Of a DNA stretch of 64,000 bases, positions 1 to 8,215 are shown piece after piece. The position numbers and the translations under genes were made by a program. The stretch comes from JBAXQQ01 sp037131695. Its GTDB lineage: Bacteria > Armatimonadota > Hebobacteria > CAIYQO01. The stretch covers positions 1 through 64,000 of the forward strand of contig CAZWZF010000009.1 of assembly GCA_964638715.1 (NCBI GenBank). The letters run 5' to 3'. Every line of letters begins with the position of its first letter. Within the stretch, counting starts at the first letter, position 1. Below the pieces are notes generated by a model, which did not search any database, was not told the DNA's origin, and was given only the letters and a program-made list of their open reading frames with translations.

Positions 1-49
1 TACGAATTACGAATTACGAATTACGAATTACGAATTACGAATTACGAAT
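1..49. repeat. Heptamer tandem repeat (TACGAAT)x7
   Basis: Seven uninterrupted copies of TACGAAT start at the first base, so the array may continue beyond the window edge. An inverted version (ATTCGTAATTCGTAATT, about 88-104) lies downstream and could pair with it as a hairpin at the 3' end of the barrel gene that ends at 125. Confidence 0.9.
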
Positions 50-124
50 TATTCTAATAATGATTAACTATCCATTATCAACTGTCGATTCGTAATTCGT
101 AATTAATAATTCATAATTGACAGG

Positions 125-1129
125 CTACATTCCTATGGCTAAACCGCAATACAGTGAATGTCCGGTGCCAAGGAAAGATTTTGCGTTTAACAAAGCGTGA
201 TGTGTGTATGACGCGGTGAATATGCCGATAGGTGATTGCCAGCTAACGATTGCGTTCGGCGAACCGGTCAGGTAATTTGCGCTGACGGTTACCTTGTCGC
301 CAATTTGCTGGGAAACGCCATAAAATTCATTTATTTTAGTAGTATTCGACGCGCTTTTCAAGTTGCCGCCGACAGCTTTTAATTTTTGCCATGAATAATA
401 AACCTTGGTTCTTTTATTCAATTTATATGATGTGCCAGCAGTACCGACCCAGGTCTGGTATTTATTTTTTGTCGCAGGAAATGCTCCGATAGTTACTGAT
501 GAAGAATCTGCCTGATATGAAAAGTCAGTGCCGATTTTCCATTTATCAGAGATTTCCTGGATAGCTCCAACGCGTGCGCCGAAGTTTTCTTTTAATGTAC
601 CGGAAGTTGGCATATTCACGAAAGCACCACCACCTACAGGAACAGGAATGGTTGCATTAACGGTGGCTGCATCAACCGGTAGTAAGGTGACGCCAATAAC
701 GGTTTTGTCTATACGTTGTGCGTATGATACTTCAATGGCATCGCCAGTGGTCTGAATAGGGATTCCCGGTACATTTGGCATTTGTGCCATGTTTGAACTG
801 TAACCATAATGGCATATACGTACTAATCCTGGCCCAACAGAAGTAATTGCTGATTGAAAGTTTCCGTTAACGTGAAAGTCGCCGAATTCAAATCCGCCGA
901 ATACTGCTTCTCCACCGGTTTTATAACCAGCATCCTTCATCACCACCATATTGGGGGCAAATTGGGTTATCATATCCTGAGTGGGGTCTACACCGCTCAT
1001 TGATACCCAACCGAATGATAGATTGCTCAATTTTGGCAAATCACCCGGGTCAAGTGCAGGGGCTGAGTTTGCTATCAGAATTGATAATAATAGTCCTGAT
1101 AACACAGTCAGTTTGCGAGTTGTTGTCAT
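125..1129 (-). CDS. Predicted outer-membrane beta-barrel protein
   Basis: The 334-residue product begins with a clear signal peptide: basic MTTTRK, a hydrophobic core, and a likely cleavage after SAPA near residue 25. The mature part is rich in Gly, Thr, Ser and aromatic residues in alternating strands (for example KTKVYYSWQKL and KVTVSANYLTG), with no long hydrophobic helix, as in porin-like barrels exported to the outer membrane. Strands are most regular over the last 130 residues. It ends in GLAIGM rather than the usual terminal Phe, which weakens the case for a classical BAM substrate. It is monocistronic and divergent from the GHMP kinase. Family and ligand are not recognised; a periplasmic or surface beta protein is the alternative. 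Confidence 0.6.
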   Translation of the reverse strand: MTTTRKLTVLSGLLLSILIANSAPALDPGDLPKLSNLSFGWVSMSGVDPTQDMITQFAPNMVVMKDAGYKTGGEAVFGGFEFGDFHVNGNFQSAITSVGPGLVRICHYGYSSNMAQMPNVPGIPIQTTGDAIEVSYAQRIDKTVIGVTLLPVDAATVNATIPVPVGGGAFVNMPTSGTLKENFGARVGAIQEISDKWKIGTDFSYQADSSSVTIGAFPATKNKYQTWVGTAGTSYKLNKRTKVYYSWQKLKAVGGNLKSASNTTKINEFYGVSQQIGDKVTVSANYLTGSPNAIVSWQSPIGIFTASYTHHALLNAKSFLGTGHSLYCGLAIGM

Positions 1130-1238
1130 TTTGGCTACCTCTATTACTGTGAAAATACAACTTCTTTTTTATTTCTGTGTAAAATGTTAAGTTCCTTTTT
1201 TATGCGATAAACATCAATTAAATGTAAATAAGAACAAT

Positions 1239-1268
1239 TTGACTAACATCAACCCTAATCGATATAAT
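1239..1268 (+). promoter_or_regulatory. Sigma-70-type promoter of the GHMP kinase gene
   Basis: TTGACT at 1239-1244 and TATAAT at 1263-1268 are separated by 18 bases. The start codon at 1275 lies only six bases after the -10 box, with no Shine-Dalgarno sequence between, so transcription would begin at or next to the ATG. Confidence 0.75.
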
Positions 1269-1274
1269 TAATTC

Positions 1275-2288
1275 ATGCCTAACAAAATTACATCAACAGC
1301 GCCAACTCGTATTGATTTTGCGGGTGGCACCTTAGACATTTATCCATTATTCTTATATGTGGGTAATTCTCGCACTATTAATGCGGCGATTGATTTAAAT
1401 GCGCAAGTTGTTATAAAACTGCGCAGCGATAAAAAGATTACCATTAAATCAATTGATACTGGCGCATATCTTGAAGCAGATAATATTGATGCTCTGCCCA
1501 AGGATGGTCCATTGTCATTAATAACCCGTGTATTGCTGTATTATCGACCAGAAGAAGGAATGGATATTGAAACAACCCTTGCCCCGCCACATGGCAGCGG
1601 CTTGGGTGCATCATCTGCTTTGTACGTTGCGTTAACGCATGCAGTCAGCGCATGGATGGATAAACCACGCGACCCGGAAAAATTAATTCGTACCAGTAAT
1701 CACCTGGAAGCACAATTAATGGGAATGCCGGCGGGAACTCAGGATTATTATCCTCCCACATACGGCGGAATTAAAGCGATTCATTATGAATTGGAAGATA
1801 TTTGGTGTGAACATCTGGAGATTTCAGGAGATTTTATATCTCTTTTAAATGAACACTTGATTGTTTCATATACCAATATGACTCATCATAGCGGAACAAC
1901 TAACTGGACATATATGCGCAACTTCTTTGACAAAGTGCCGGCAACCGTAACAGCAATGCACAAAATCAAAGAGATTGCCGATGAAACTTATGAAGCATTT
2001 AAAGCTCATGATATTAAAGCTATATCAAAAGCATTAGATGACGAATGGTCATTCCGTAAAACATTATCTGATGAAGTTACTAATGATGAAATCGAACTGA
2101 TGATGACAGCAGCAATTAAAGCCGGCGCATGGTCAAATAAACTGTGCGGTGCCGGCGGCGGCGGGTGCATGATAACTCTGGCTCCGCCAGATAAGAAAGA
2201 AGCCGTTATAAAAGCGTTGGAAGCAAACGGCGCAACATGGATGCATACAAGCTTGGCACGCGATGGCGTGAAAGTTGTAATAGAATAG
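1275..2288 (+). CDS. GHMP-family sugar kinase
   Basis: This 337-residue cytoplasmic protein has the three GHMP signatures. The N-terminal substrate segment is APTRIDFAGGTLD (about residues 9-21). The Pro-rich ATP loop PPHGSGLGASSA is near 104-115. The C-terminal glycine motif LCGAGGGGCM is near 290-299. The family phosphorylates small metabolites such as galactose, mevalonate, homoserine and heptose 7-phosphate. The N-terminal FAGGTLD resembles sugar 1-kinases of the HddA type more than mevalonate kinases, so a sugar kinase feeding nucleotide-sugar synthesis is most likely; the substrate cannot be read from sequence. It is a single-gene unit between its own promoter and a terminator, with no ribosome-binding site visible. 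Confidence 0.85.
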   Translation: MPNKITSTAPTRIDFAGGTLDIYPLFLYVGNSRTINAAIDLNAQVVIKLRSDKKITIKSIDTGAYLEADNIDALPKDGPLSLITRVLLYYRPEEGMDIETTLAPPHGSGLGASSALYVALTHAVSAWMDKPRDPEKLIRTSNHLEAQLMGMPAGTQDYYPPTYGGIKAIHYELEDIWCEHLEISGDFISLLNEHLIVSYTNMTHHSGTTNWTYMRNFFDKVPATVTAMHKIKEIADETYEAFKAHDIKAISKALDDEWSFRKTLSDEVTNDEIELMMTAAIKAGAWSNKLCGAGGGGCMITLAPPDKKEAVIKALEANGATWMHTSLARDGVKVVIE

Positions 2289-2295
2289 AATATTA

Positions 2296-2328
2296 AGCCG
2301 GCAAAGGAAACACTGCCGGCTAATTTTT
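2296..2328 (+). terminator. Intrinsic terminator after the GHMP kinase gene
   Basis: AGCCGGCA (2296-2303) pairs with TGCCGGCT (2314-2321), followed by AA and five T. It separates the kinase gene from the UroD-like gene. Confidence 0.8.
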
Positions 2329-2374
2329 ACATATTTCACAAAACTAAATACTATTTGCAATGGGAGATATTGAT

Positions 2375-3337
2375 ATGGCAGATGACAGAATAAAAACTAT
2401 GCGGTTTGAGCATACCGACAATATACCAGTATCAATTGGTATTTTACCAGCGGCGTGGATGTTGTATCGCGATGAGTTAGATTATATCATCCGCAATCAT
2501 CCTTCTCTTTTCGGTGAACAAGGCGATAATAAACGCGATTATGACGCAGTATGGAGTGAAACTTATCATTATGGCAGTCATGTGGATAAATGGGGTTGCG
2601 TTTGGACAAATATTGAGGAAGGAATGGAATCTATTGTCACCGGACATCCAATACCAAACCGAGAAGATATCCGCACTTTTAAACCACCGACAACTATTGA
2701 TGGCAGTATGCCGCATGGTTTCATGTTTTTACGCCTTACCGACTTGCGCGGTTTTGAAGAAGCAATGGTTGATTTTGCAGAAGAGCCGGAAGAACTGCAG
2801 ATATTAATAGATATGGTATTGGACCATAATATGAAAGAGCTTGAGTTTAAATTGAAAAATTATTCAGGTGATAAGTTTATCTATTTCGGTGACGACCTTG
2901 GTATGCAGACAAGCCTGCCGACCAGTCCGAAGACCTGGAGAAAATACCTGAAGCCATGTTATATGAAGATGTATCAGCGAACTAAACAGGAAGGTTTATA
3001 TATTTACATGCATACGGACGGACACATCCACGAAATTATTCCCGACCTGGTAGAATGCGGCGTAGATGTAATAAACCCGCAAATACGCGCAAATGGCATT
3101 GATAACCTGGTACGGGTATGCAAAGGTAAAGTATGTGTAGACCTTGACCTCGACCGCCAGTTATTCCCATTCTGCACTCCGGCAGATATTGACGACCATA
3201 TTCATGAATCAGTAGAAAAACTGGGGTCACCTAATGGCGGGTTATGGCTGAAAGCAGAGATAGGAAATGACGTGTCACTGGAAAATATTGAAGCAATCTG
3301 CGTGGCATTAGAAAAATATCGCTGTTTTTATCGATAA
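2375..3337 (+). CDS. Uroporphyrinogen decarboxylase-like (UroD/MtaA-fold) protein
   Basis: The 320-residue product has the URO-D TIM-barrel pattern seen in corrinoid methyltransferases and their uncharacterised relatives: HTDGHIHEIIPDLVECGVDVINP (split here as HTDGHIHEI and GVDVINP, about residues 214-236), a start in MRFEHTDNIPV, and IYFGDDLGMQ near 170. True heme-pathway HemE differs at the N-terminus, and no heme genes are nearby, so a methyl-transfer or demethylation role is more likely than porphyrin decarboxylation. I chose ATG 2375 because GGGAG precedes it by eight bases; an in-frame ATG at 2360 lacks a ribosome-binding site. A second, more distant paralog lies at 52740-53822. The substrate is unknown. 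Confidence 0.75.
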   Translation: MADDRIKTMRFEHTDNIPVSIGILPAAWMLYRDELDYIIRNHPSLFGEQGDNKRDYDAVWSETYHYGSHVDKWGCVWTNIEEGMESIVTGHPIPNREDIRTFKPPTTIDGSMPHGFMFLRLTDLRGFEEAMVDFAEEPEELQILIDMVLDHNMKELEFKLKNYSGDKFIYFGDDLGMQTSLPTSPKTWRKYLKPCYMKMYQRTKQEGLYIYMHTDGHIHEIIPDLVECGVDVINPQIRANGIDNLVRVCKGKVCVDLDLDRQLFPFCTPADIDDHIHESVEKLGSPNGGLWLKAEIGNDVSLENIEAICVALEKYRCFYR

Positions 3338-3341
3338 AAAA

Positions 3342-4010
3342 TTATCTCGTTGTTATCGGTTTAGACTTCCAATGCCGTTTCCCCAACAATTCGACATATT
3401 GAGGCAGGGTCGCTTGTGGTTCATCTGGAATCTTTGATTGAACTTTATCTATTGCGGCCCTAACGATTATGTCTACAGCTTGTTCTAATGGTAATCCACC
3501 TAAATTTAATACCAAATCATAATTTAACGGATTCTCTATTTCAGCATCAAAATATTTATGAATAAATTCGTGTCTTCGTTTATCAGTTTTTTTTATCCAT
3601 TCCAATGCTTCTTTTTCATTCACACCTTCACCTGCGACATACATGCCAACCCGCAAATCCAGCTGGGCTACAATTCTTACATGCAAACATTCCGCACCAC
3701 GAAGAATAAAATTAGCACCCCGCCCTACTATTACAGCGTTTTTAGTTCGAGCAATTGATCTTACAGCAGCACGTAATTGCCTGCTATACATTTGTTCGCT
3801 GACTGACTCGCGCCACTCCATTAATATAGCTTCGACAGGACTGATTAATGATTCATCGAGACGCTTGATAGATTCCGGTTCCTTATGCAATCTGCGAGCA
3901 ACTTCATCTATTATTTCTTCACCAAAAACTTTCAAAGAAAGCCGTTCAGCAACCATGTGGGCAATTAATTCACCATTACTGGCAGCCTGGCGGGATATAG
4001 TAACTATCAT
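3342..4010 (-). CDS. Cytidylate-kinase-like protein
   Basis: This 222-residue protein resembles the cytidylate-kinase-like family (P-loop NMP-kinase fold). It opens with MIVTISRQAASNGELIA, where family members usually have ISRQ-x-GSGG; the phosphate-binding loop is therefore degenerate (AASNGE). It keeps the mid-protein signature IVGRGANFIL. It lacks the length and motifs of housekeeping Cmk, so the substrate is uncertain. ATG 4010 is preceded by AAAGGAG at good spacing; the longer reading frame to 4067 has no ribosome-binding site. The gene is divergent from comF and ends five bases from the convergent UroD-like gene, with no terminator in between. Confidence 0.75.
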   Translation of the reverse strand: MIVTISRQAASNGELIAHMVAERLSLKVFGEEIIDEVARRLHKEPESIKRLDESLISPVEAILMEWRESVSEQMYSRQLRAAVRSIARTKNAVIVGRGANFILRGAECLHVRIVAQLDLRVGMYVAGEGVNEKEALEWIKKTDKRRHEFIHKYFDAEIENPLNYDLVLNLGGLPLEQAVDIIVRAAIDKVQSKIPDEPQATLPQYVELLGKRHWKSKPITTR

Positions 4011-4089
4011 AGCGTTCTCCTTTCTCAATATAAGAAAAATATTTCTTATATAAAGGATATTTCCCATTATTAACGTAAACTATTCATAT

Positions 4090-4800
4090 ATGCAGTTAAT
4101 TATTGACGCATTTTTATCTTTAATATTTCCTCCGCGATGTGAAGTATGCCAGCAGTTGCAAATGCCAGTTATTTGCAATGATTGCCTGATGCGATTTAAA
4201 CCTATCACTGCACCGTATTGCAATATTTGCGCCAAACCGCTCGATCCGCTTGCTACCGGTGGGAATTTATGCGTTGACTGTAAAGAAGAACTGCCGGCTT
4301 TTCAAAATTGCCGATGTGCAGGATATTATAAAGACGAGTTGCGCCACTCTATTCATCTGATGAAATATGAAGGAATAAGGGCTATCGCTCCAAAACTGGC
4401 ACAATTCACCATTGATAACATCGACATAACAGGTTTACCAATAGATATAATAATTCCGGTACCGCTGCATAATGATAGATTGCAAATGCGCGGATTCAAC
4501 CAGTCTGGATTAATAGCTGATGAAATTGGAAAGCTGCTAAATATCGAAGTTGACCACGAAATAATGAGCCGGGTAGTTAACACCACCCCGCAAATGCAAT
4601 TGCCCGCAAAAGAACGAAAAAAGAATATTCGCGGTGCTTTTAAGGTAGAAAAATCTATAACCGGTAAAAATATCTGTATTTTGGATGATGTATTTACCAC
4701 CGGATCAACTCTGAATGAATGTGCTGCAACTGCAATGAAAGCCGATGCAAAAAACATATCTGTAATAACTGTGGCAAGAGCGGTAAAAGACCCGTTTTAA
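4090..4800 (+). CDS. ComF family phosphoribosyltransferase-like protein
   Basis: The 236-residue protein has the ComFC arrangement. The N-terminal zinc-binding part holds paired cysteines (PRCEVCQQL, CNDC, YCNICAKPL, LCVDCKEE) within the first 70 residues. The C-terminal phosphoribosyltransferase domain has the PRPP loop ILDDVFTTGSTLNEC near residues 196-210 and the RGFNQ segment near 136. ComFC proteins take part in natural DNA uptake in several bacteria, working with late competence and recombination factors in the cytoplasm; enzymatic activity is unproven for most. No other competence gene is adjacent here. The start has no clear ribosome-binding site; a weak -10-like TAAACT lies nine bases upstream, so a very short leader is possible. 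Confidence 0.88.
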   Translation: MQLIIDAFLSLIFPPRCEVCQQLQMPVICNDCLMRFKPITAPYCNICAKPLDPLATGGNLCVDCKEELPAFQNCRCAGYYKDELRHSIHLMKYEGIRAIAPKLAQFTIDNIDITGLPIDIIIPVPLHNDRLQMRGFNQSGLIADEIGKLLNIEVDHEIMSRVVNTTPQMQLPAKERKKNIRGAFKVEKSITGKNICILDDVFTTGSTLNECAATAMKADAKNISVITVARAVKDPF

Positions 4801-4828
4801 AAGTTGAAAAATCAGTGCGGTAACAACT

Positions 4829-6685
4829 CTATTTTCTGCCAAGATATATTACATTCATCTCGCAATTAGCACAGTCAAACTTTAATTCCAACATTTCATA
4901 ATTTTCGTCGCGCAGATAAAGTTTTTTCGCCGGATTGCCGTTTTTCAAACATATACCTAATTCTTTCCGAATGCAATACCTGGTGCGCATTACATGACAA
5001 TTTTGCATGTTTAATCCTGATTCAGCAGCATCGCTGACATTTAATACTCCATGACGCTGATAAAACTCTTTCGCTTTGAGATTCAAAATATTGCCGCGAT
5101 AATCAATTGAAGATGCCGGATATGGATAATTATTCGCGTTAATGCCGCCAATATCGCGTTTGTAGTTTTTCAGACGTTCATCATGCAGTTTCTCCAATAA
5201 CTCGCGTCGCAAGGCGTTAATCTGCGCTACCTTCATAAATGGTATTGTTTGCAATCCTTCAATATTTACAGCGCAATCAAAAATTGTATCACCACTCTTT
5301 GCAAATGATTGCAGCAGCATATTTTTTGCGTTATCGACATTATTTGCCAATTCAGTGAACTCGTGAGCAATTTCTGCTGAATTACCTTCTTCATCACGTG
5401 CTGTAACAGACAAAACATCATTATCACTCGCAATTTCTATTACTGCATTCACTTTTCTGTTTGGATTAGACTTCTCTATCTCATTAGTAAATTTAATGTC
5501 GTAATTTCGATATATTTCTGTATCCGGTTTTAATTCTTCTAAATTTTTTAATTTCAGACGATATTTTTTAATCCCAGAAAAAACGGGTGAAGATGGTTCT
5601 ATATAAACGTTATTTATGAATCCACCAGTCAGGTCGCCATTACTATCAAACCAGCTTAACCCATCGCCATTCTGCAACTGCTGGTCAGTGGTAATATATA
5701 ATTCATTTCTGATAATATTTTCTACCCGACCAATTAATTCGCCGCGATTTTTCGGAGTATTTATTCCACCAACCTTGTTGCCGGTACCATCAATAAAATA
5801 TTCAGTATATTCACGGTTGAATGTTTTATTCAAATCAGGAATAAAATCAATAGTAGATTTACCGGATGATATACGGGACCATCCACGCTTTTTAATCTCG
5901 ATATCCAGCAATCCCCTGTATGCCGATACAACATTTGCTATATAGGTGCTGTCTTTCAACCTGCCTTCAATTTTAAATGAAGTTATCCCGACATCCAGTA
6001 AGTCAGATAAACGATTAGACAGGTTTAAATCACGAGGAGACAGCAAATGTTTTGCTGACGCCAATACATTCCCTCTCTCATCTACCAATTCGTATTTCTT
6101 GCGGCATGGCTGGGCGCATACGCCACGATTACCGCTGCGACGACCCATTGCGCAACTTAAGTAACATTGCCCGCTATAACAGACGCAGAGGGCGCCATGG
6201 ACAAATGCCTCTAATTCAATTTTGGGTGCATTTTTCGCTATAGCACTAATTTCTTTTAGAGATAATTCCCGCGCCAGAATTGCCCGTTTAAATCCAATAT
6301 CTTGAAGAAACTTTACTTTTTCCGGGGTATTGTTATGCATTTGGGTACTGGCGATTATCGGCAATGGCGGCAAATCACATTCCAGAAGACCTACATCCTG
6401 AATTATTAATCCATCTACACCGGCAGCAAATAATTCGTGAGTCAATTTTACGGCATCAGCCAATTCGTCATCGCGCAGAATAGTGTTAACTGCTGCATAT
6501 ACCTTTGCGTTATATAGATGGGCAAAATCGGCTAATTGCCTGATGTCGTCAATTGTATTGCCAGCAGCAGAACGTGCACTAAATTTCGCCGCGCCAATAT
6601 ATACTGCATCCGCACCGCAGGTAATGGCTAATTTACCGCATTCTAAATCCTTAGCCGGTGCCAGTAGTTCTATCTTTTTTACCAT
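4829..6685 (-). CDS. U32 family protein, RlhA-type (23S rRNA C2501 hydroxylation)
   Basis: The 618-residue protein starts with the U32 motif IELLAPAKDLECGKLAI and carries the family signature EAFVHGALCVCYSGQCYLS near residues 163-181, followed by CAMGRRSGNRGVCAQPC. Its long second half and the C-terminal cysteine cluster (CHVMRTRYCIRKELGICL and FDCANCEM) match the long RlhA/YdcP branch rather than the short TrhP branch. Characterised U32 proteins of this type hydroxylate RNA bases and need iron-sulfur supply and a prephenate-derived input; protease activity is doubtful. It overlaps the upstream Nudix gene by seven bases, so the two are co-transcribed. A short paralog is at 15225-16433. Assignment to rRNA rather than tRNA is by family resemblance. 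Confidence 0.85.
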   Translation of the reverse strand: MVKKIELLAPAKDLECGKLAITCGADAVYIGAAKFSARSAAGNTIDDIRQLADFAHLYNAKVYAAVNTILRDDELADAVKLTHELFAAGVDGLIIQDVGLLECDLPPLPIIASTQMHNNTPEKVKFLQDIGFKRAILARELSLKEISAIAKNAPKIELEAFVHGALCVCYSGQCYLSCAMGRRSGNRGVCAQPCRKKYELVDERGNVLASAKHLLSPRDLNLSNRLSDLLDVGITSFKIEGRLKDSTYIANVVSAYRGLLDIEIKKRGWSRISSGKSTIDFIPDLNKTFNREYTEYFIDGTGNKVGGINTPKNRGELIGRVENIIRNELYITTDQQLQNGDGLSWFDSNGDLTGGFINNVYIEPSSPVFSGIKKYRLKLKNLEELKPDTEIYRNYDIKFTNEIEKSNPNRKVNAVIEIASDNDVLSVTARDEEGNSAEIAHEFTELANNVDNAKNMLLQSFAKSGDTIFDCAVNIEGLQTIPFMKVAQINALRRELLEKLHDERLKNYKRDIGGINANNYPYPASSIDYRGNILNLKAKEFYQRHGVLNVSDAAESGLNMQNCHVMRTRYCIRKELGICLKNGNPAKKLYLRDENYEMLELKFDCANCEMNVIYLGRK

Positions 6686-7092
6686 GCGACTAACCCGCGG
6701 TCTTTAATATCGGGAAATATCTTATTTATCAAAATTGCCGACAATCGTGATACATCATCGTCTACCCCAAACCATACCAGTTCCTCAATTTCCATCGACG
6801 CAGTTAATTCACCAATCAATTGCCCGGCATACAGGGTAATCTCCAGCGTCTTTAAAGGCGCATAGCCATCAACCGCCGCTATATCATGATAAACGCCAAC
6901 CTGCTCCACATTGCCAAGAACAGCATAAATGCCCAGTTCCTCAGTAATCTCACGCTGCAAACATTCCAGCGCGTTCTCCCCCACTTCAATCCTACCCCCC
7001 GGCAAAATCAGCTTGGACAACCCGCGCTTTTTGCATAACAAAACTTTATTCTGCTCAATAACAAGTAGAGCAATCTTAACTATATCAGCCAT
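6679..7092 (-). CDS. Nudix hydrolase
   Basis: The 137-residue protein has a complete Nudix box, G-x5-E-x7-REITEELGI, at about residues 32-54, with glycine and all catalytic glutamates present. The family hydrolyses nucleoside diphosphates linked to another moiety (for example oxidised dNTPs, ADP-ribose, NADH). The small size and absence of an extra domain fit a MutT-like or broad-specificity enzyme; substrate cannot be assigned. Its 3' end overlaps the U32 gene start by seven bases, suggesting translational coupling. Confidence 0.88.
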   Translation of the reverse strand: MADIVKIALLVIEQNKVLLCKKRGLSKLILPGGRIEVGENALECLQREITEELGIYAVLGNVEQVGVYHDIAAVDGYAPLKTLEITLYAGQLIGELTASMEIEELVWFGVDDDVSRLSAILINKIFPDIKDRGLVAW

Positions 7093-7165
7093 GGTCTAAT
7101 TATATAACTTTCCGGGAGATGATGACAGGAACGAGAACAGCTATTTCGTTATTATCATACCAAAT

Positions 7166-7194
7166 AAAAAAACGGTGCAGTTTCCTGCACCGTT
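7166..7194 (-). terminator. Terminator of the tRNA-Trp/tRNA-Asp unit
   Basis: AACGGTGCAG and CTGCACCGTT form a perfect 10-bp stem with a TTTC loop. On the minus strand it is followed by five T, just downstream of the tRNA-Asp 3' end. Confidence 0.85.
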
Positions 7195-7203
7195 GGATTT
7201 ATG

Positions 7204-7282
7204 TGGCGGAACCGACGGGATTTGAACCCGCGCTCTTCGGAGTGACAGTCCGATGTGTTAAACCAGGCTACACCACGGTTCC
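7204..7282 (-). tRNA. tRNA-Asp (GTC)
   Basis: On the minus strand the sequence begins GGAACCG, pairing with CGGTTCC, then discriminator G and an encoded CCA. The anticodon loop CTGTCAC gives GTC, and the T arm contains GGTTCAAATCC. G73 and the GTC anticodon are both expected identity elements for Asp. Confidence 0.96.
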
Positions 7283-7300
7283 GCGTAGTGTTGGGAAATA

Positions 7301-7376
7301 TGGCAGGGGCGGCAAGATTCGAACTCGCGACCTATGGTTTTGGAGACCACCGCTCTACCAGCTGAGCTACACCCCT
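7301..7376 (-). tRNA. tRNA-Trp (CCA)
   Basis: Minus-strand AGGGGTG pairs with CGCCCCT, then G73 and encoded CCA. The anticodon loop CTCCAAA gives CCA (tryptophan), and the T arm has AGTTCGAATCT. It lies 18 bases upstream of tRNA-Asp in the same transcript. Confidence 0.96.
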
Positions 7377-7458
7377 GTATCTGAGGAAGCGTAAACTATC
7401 CCCCCAACGCGCATAAGTATATTAATTCTCGACTCATCCGTCAATAGCTTTTCAAAGA

Positions 7459-7490
7459 TTTTTTCTCTTTTCTCTGCAAAAGAGAAAAAA
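7459..7490 (-). terminator. AT-rich hairpin after deoC
   Basis: TTTTTTCTCTTTT and AAAAGAGAAAAAA form a 13-bp stem. It sits eight bases past the deoC stop, so it can end deoC transcription; the stem itself supplies the U-rich run. Confidence 0.65.
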
Positions 7491-7497
7491 TAGAGAA

Positions 7498-8148
7498 TTA
7501 TGAGAGGATATTAACGGCGGATGAAGTGCCAATTCGATTTGCGCCGGCATTGACCATCGCAACCGCAGTATCATAATCTCGAATACCGCCGGCAGCTTTT
7601 ACACCCATGTCATAACCAACTGCACTGCGCATTATCTCTACGTGACGAGTTAATGCCCCGCCGCTGGTGATGCCGGTTGCAGTCTTTACGAAGCTTGCCC
7701 CGGCATCCCGGCACAATATACACGCGTGACGAATTTCATCATCAGTTAAAAGATTCGTTTCAAGAATGACTTTGATTAACACTTTTTCTCGCGCGGCTTT
7801 GACTACTGCCGCTACATCCATCTGCACATCAGAGAATGAACCATCTTTAAAAGCGCCGATGTTCATGACAATGTCAATTTCATCGGCGCCTTTATTTACT
7901 GAGTCCAGAGTTTCAAATGCTTTTACAGCAGTTACGGATGCACCCAATGGAAAACCTGCCACTGTACAAACTTTTACATCATGGCTTGCTAATGACCTTT
8001 TAGCAGTTGCGATGTGAATAGGGTTAAAGCATACTGCGTATACTCCCAATTCGATTGCTTCACGGCAGACTCTTTCGATTTCAGCAGTGGTTGCATCCGG
8101 TTTGAGTAAGGTATAATCTATCATGTGTGCTAAATCTACCTTATTCAT
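7498..8148 (-). CDS. deoC: Deoxyribose-phosphate aldolase
   Basis: The 216-residue protein reads as a full-length DeoC, which reversibly cleaves 2-deoxyribose 5-phosphate to glyceraldehyde 3-phosphate and acetaldehyde in deoxynucleoside catabolism. Motifs in order are HMIDYTLLKPDAT at the N-terminus, VCTVAGFPLGAS near 66-77, ILETNLLTD, the Schiff-base lysine in FVKTATG (about 149-155), and VKAAGGIRD with the second catalytic lysine. It ends in NRIGTSSAVNIL, the phosphate-binding end of the barrel. It stands alone between its terminator and the DUF2156 gene; no phosphopentomutase or nucleoside phosphorylase gene is adjacent. GGGGGAG precedes the ATG. Confidence 0.96.
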   Translation of the reverse strand: MNKVDLAHMIDYTLLKPDATTAEIERVCREAIELGVYAVCFNPIHIATAKRSLASHDVKVCTVAGFPLGASVTAVKAFETLDSVNKGADEIDIVMNIGAFKDGSFSDVQMDVAAVVKAAREKVLIKVILETNLLTDDEIRHACILCRDAGASFVKTATGITSGGALTRHVEIMRSAVGYDMGVKAAGGIRDYDTAVAMVNAGANRIGTSSAVNILS

Positions 8149-8215
8149 ATTTTTACTCCCCCATTATGAACCAGTAAATTATATTACCATATACTAACAG
8201 ATAATTCCTTTTAAA

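Noticed and set aside
1..49. Heptamer array as a CRISPR
   Set aside because: Units are contiguous 7-mers without spacers, and there are no cas genes.
2375..3337. Annotation as heme-pathway HemE
   Set aside because: The N-terminal motifs of HemE are absent and no heme genes are nearby; the methyltransferase-like branch fits better.
3643..4053. Plus-strand frame opposite the cytidylate-kinase-like gene
   Set aside because: Antisense shadow; composition and lack of start signals do not support it.
7119..7394. 91-codon plus-strand reading frame across the two tRNA genes (contains GFEPALFG and GGKIRTRDL-like words)
   Set aside because: It is the antisense of tRNA-Asp and tRNA-Trp; such frames are a classic false annotation.
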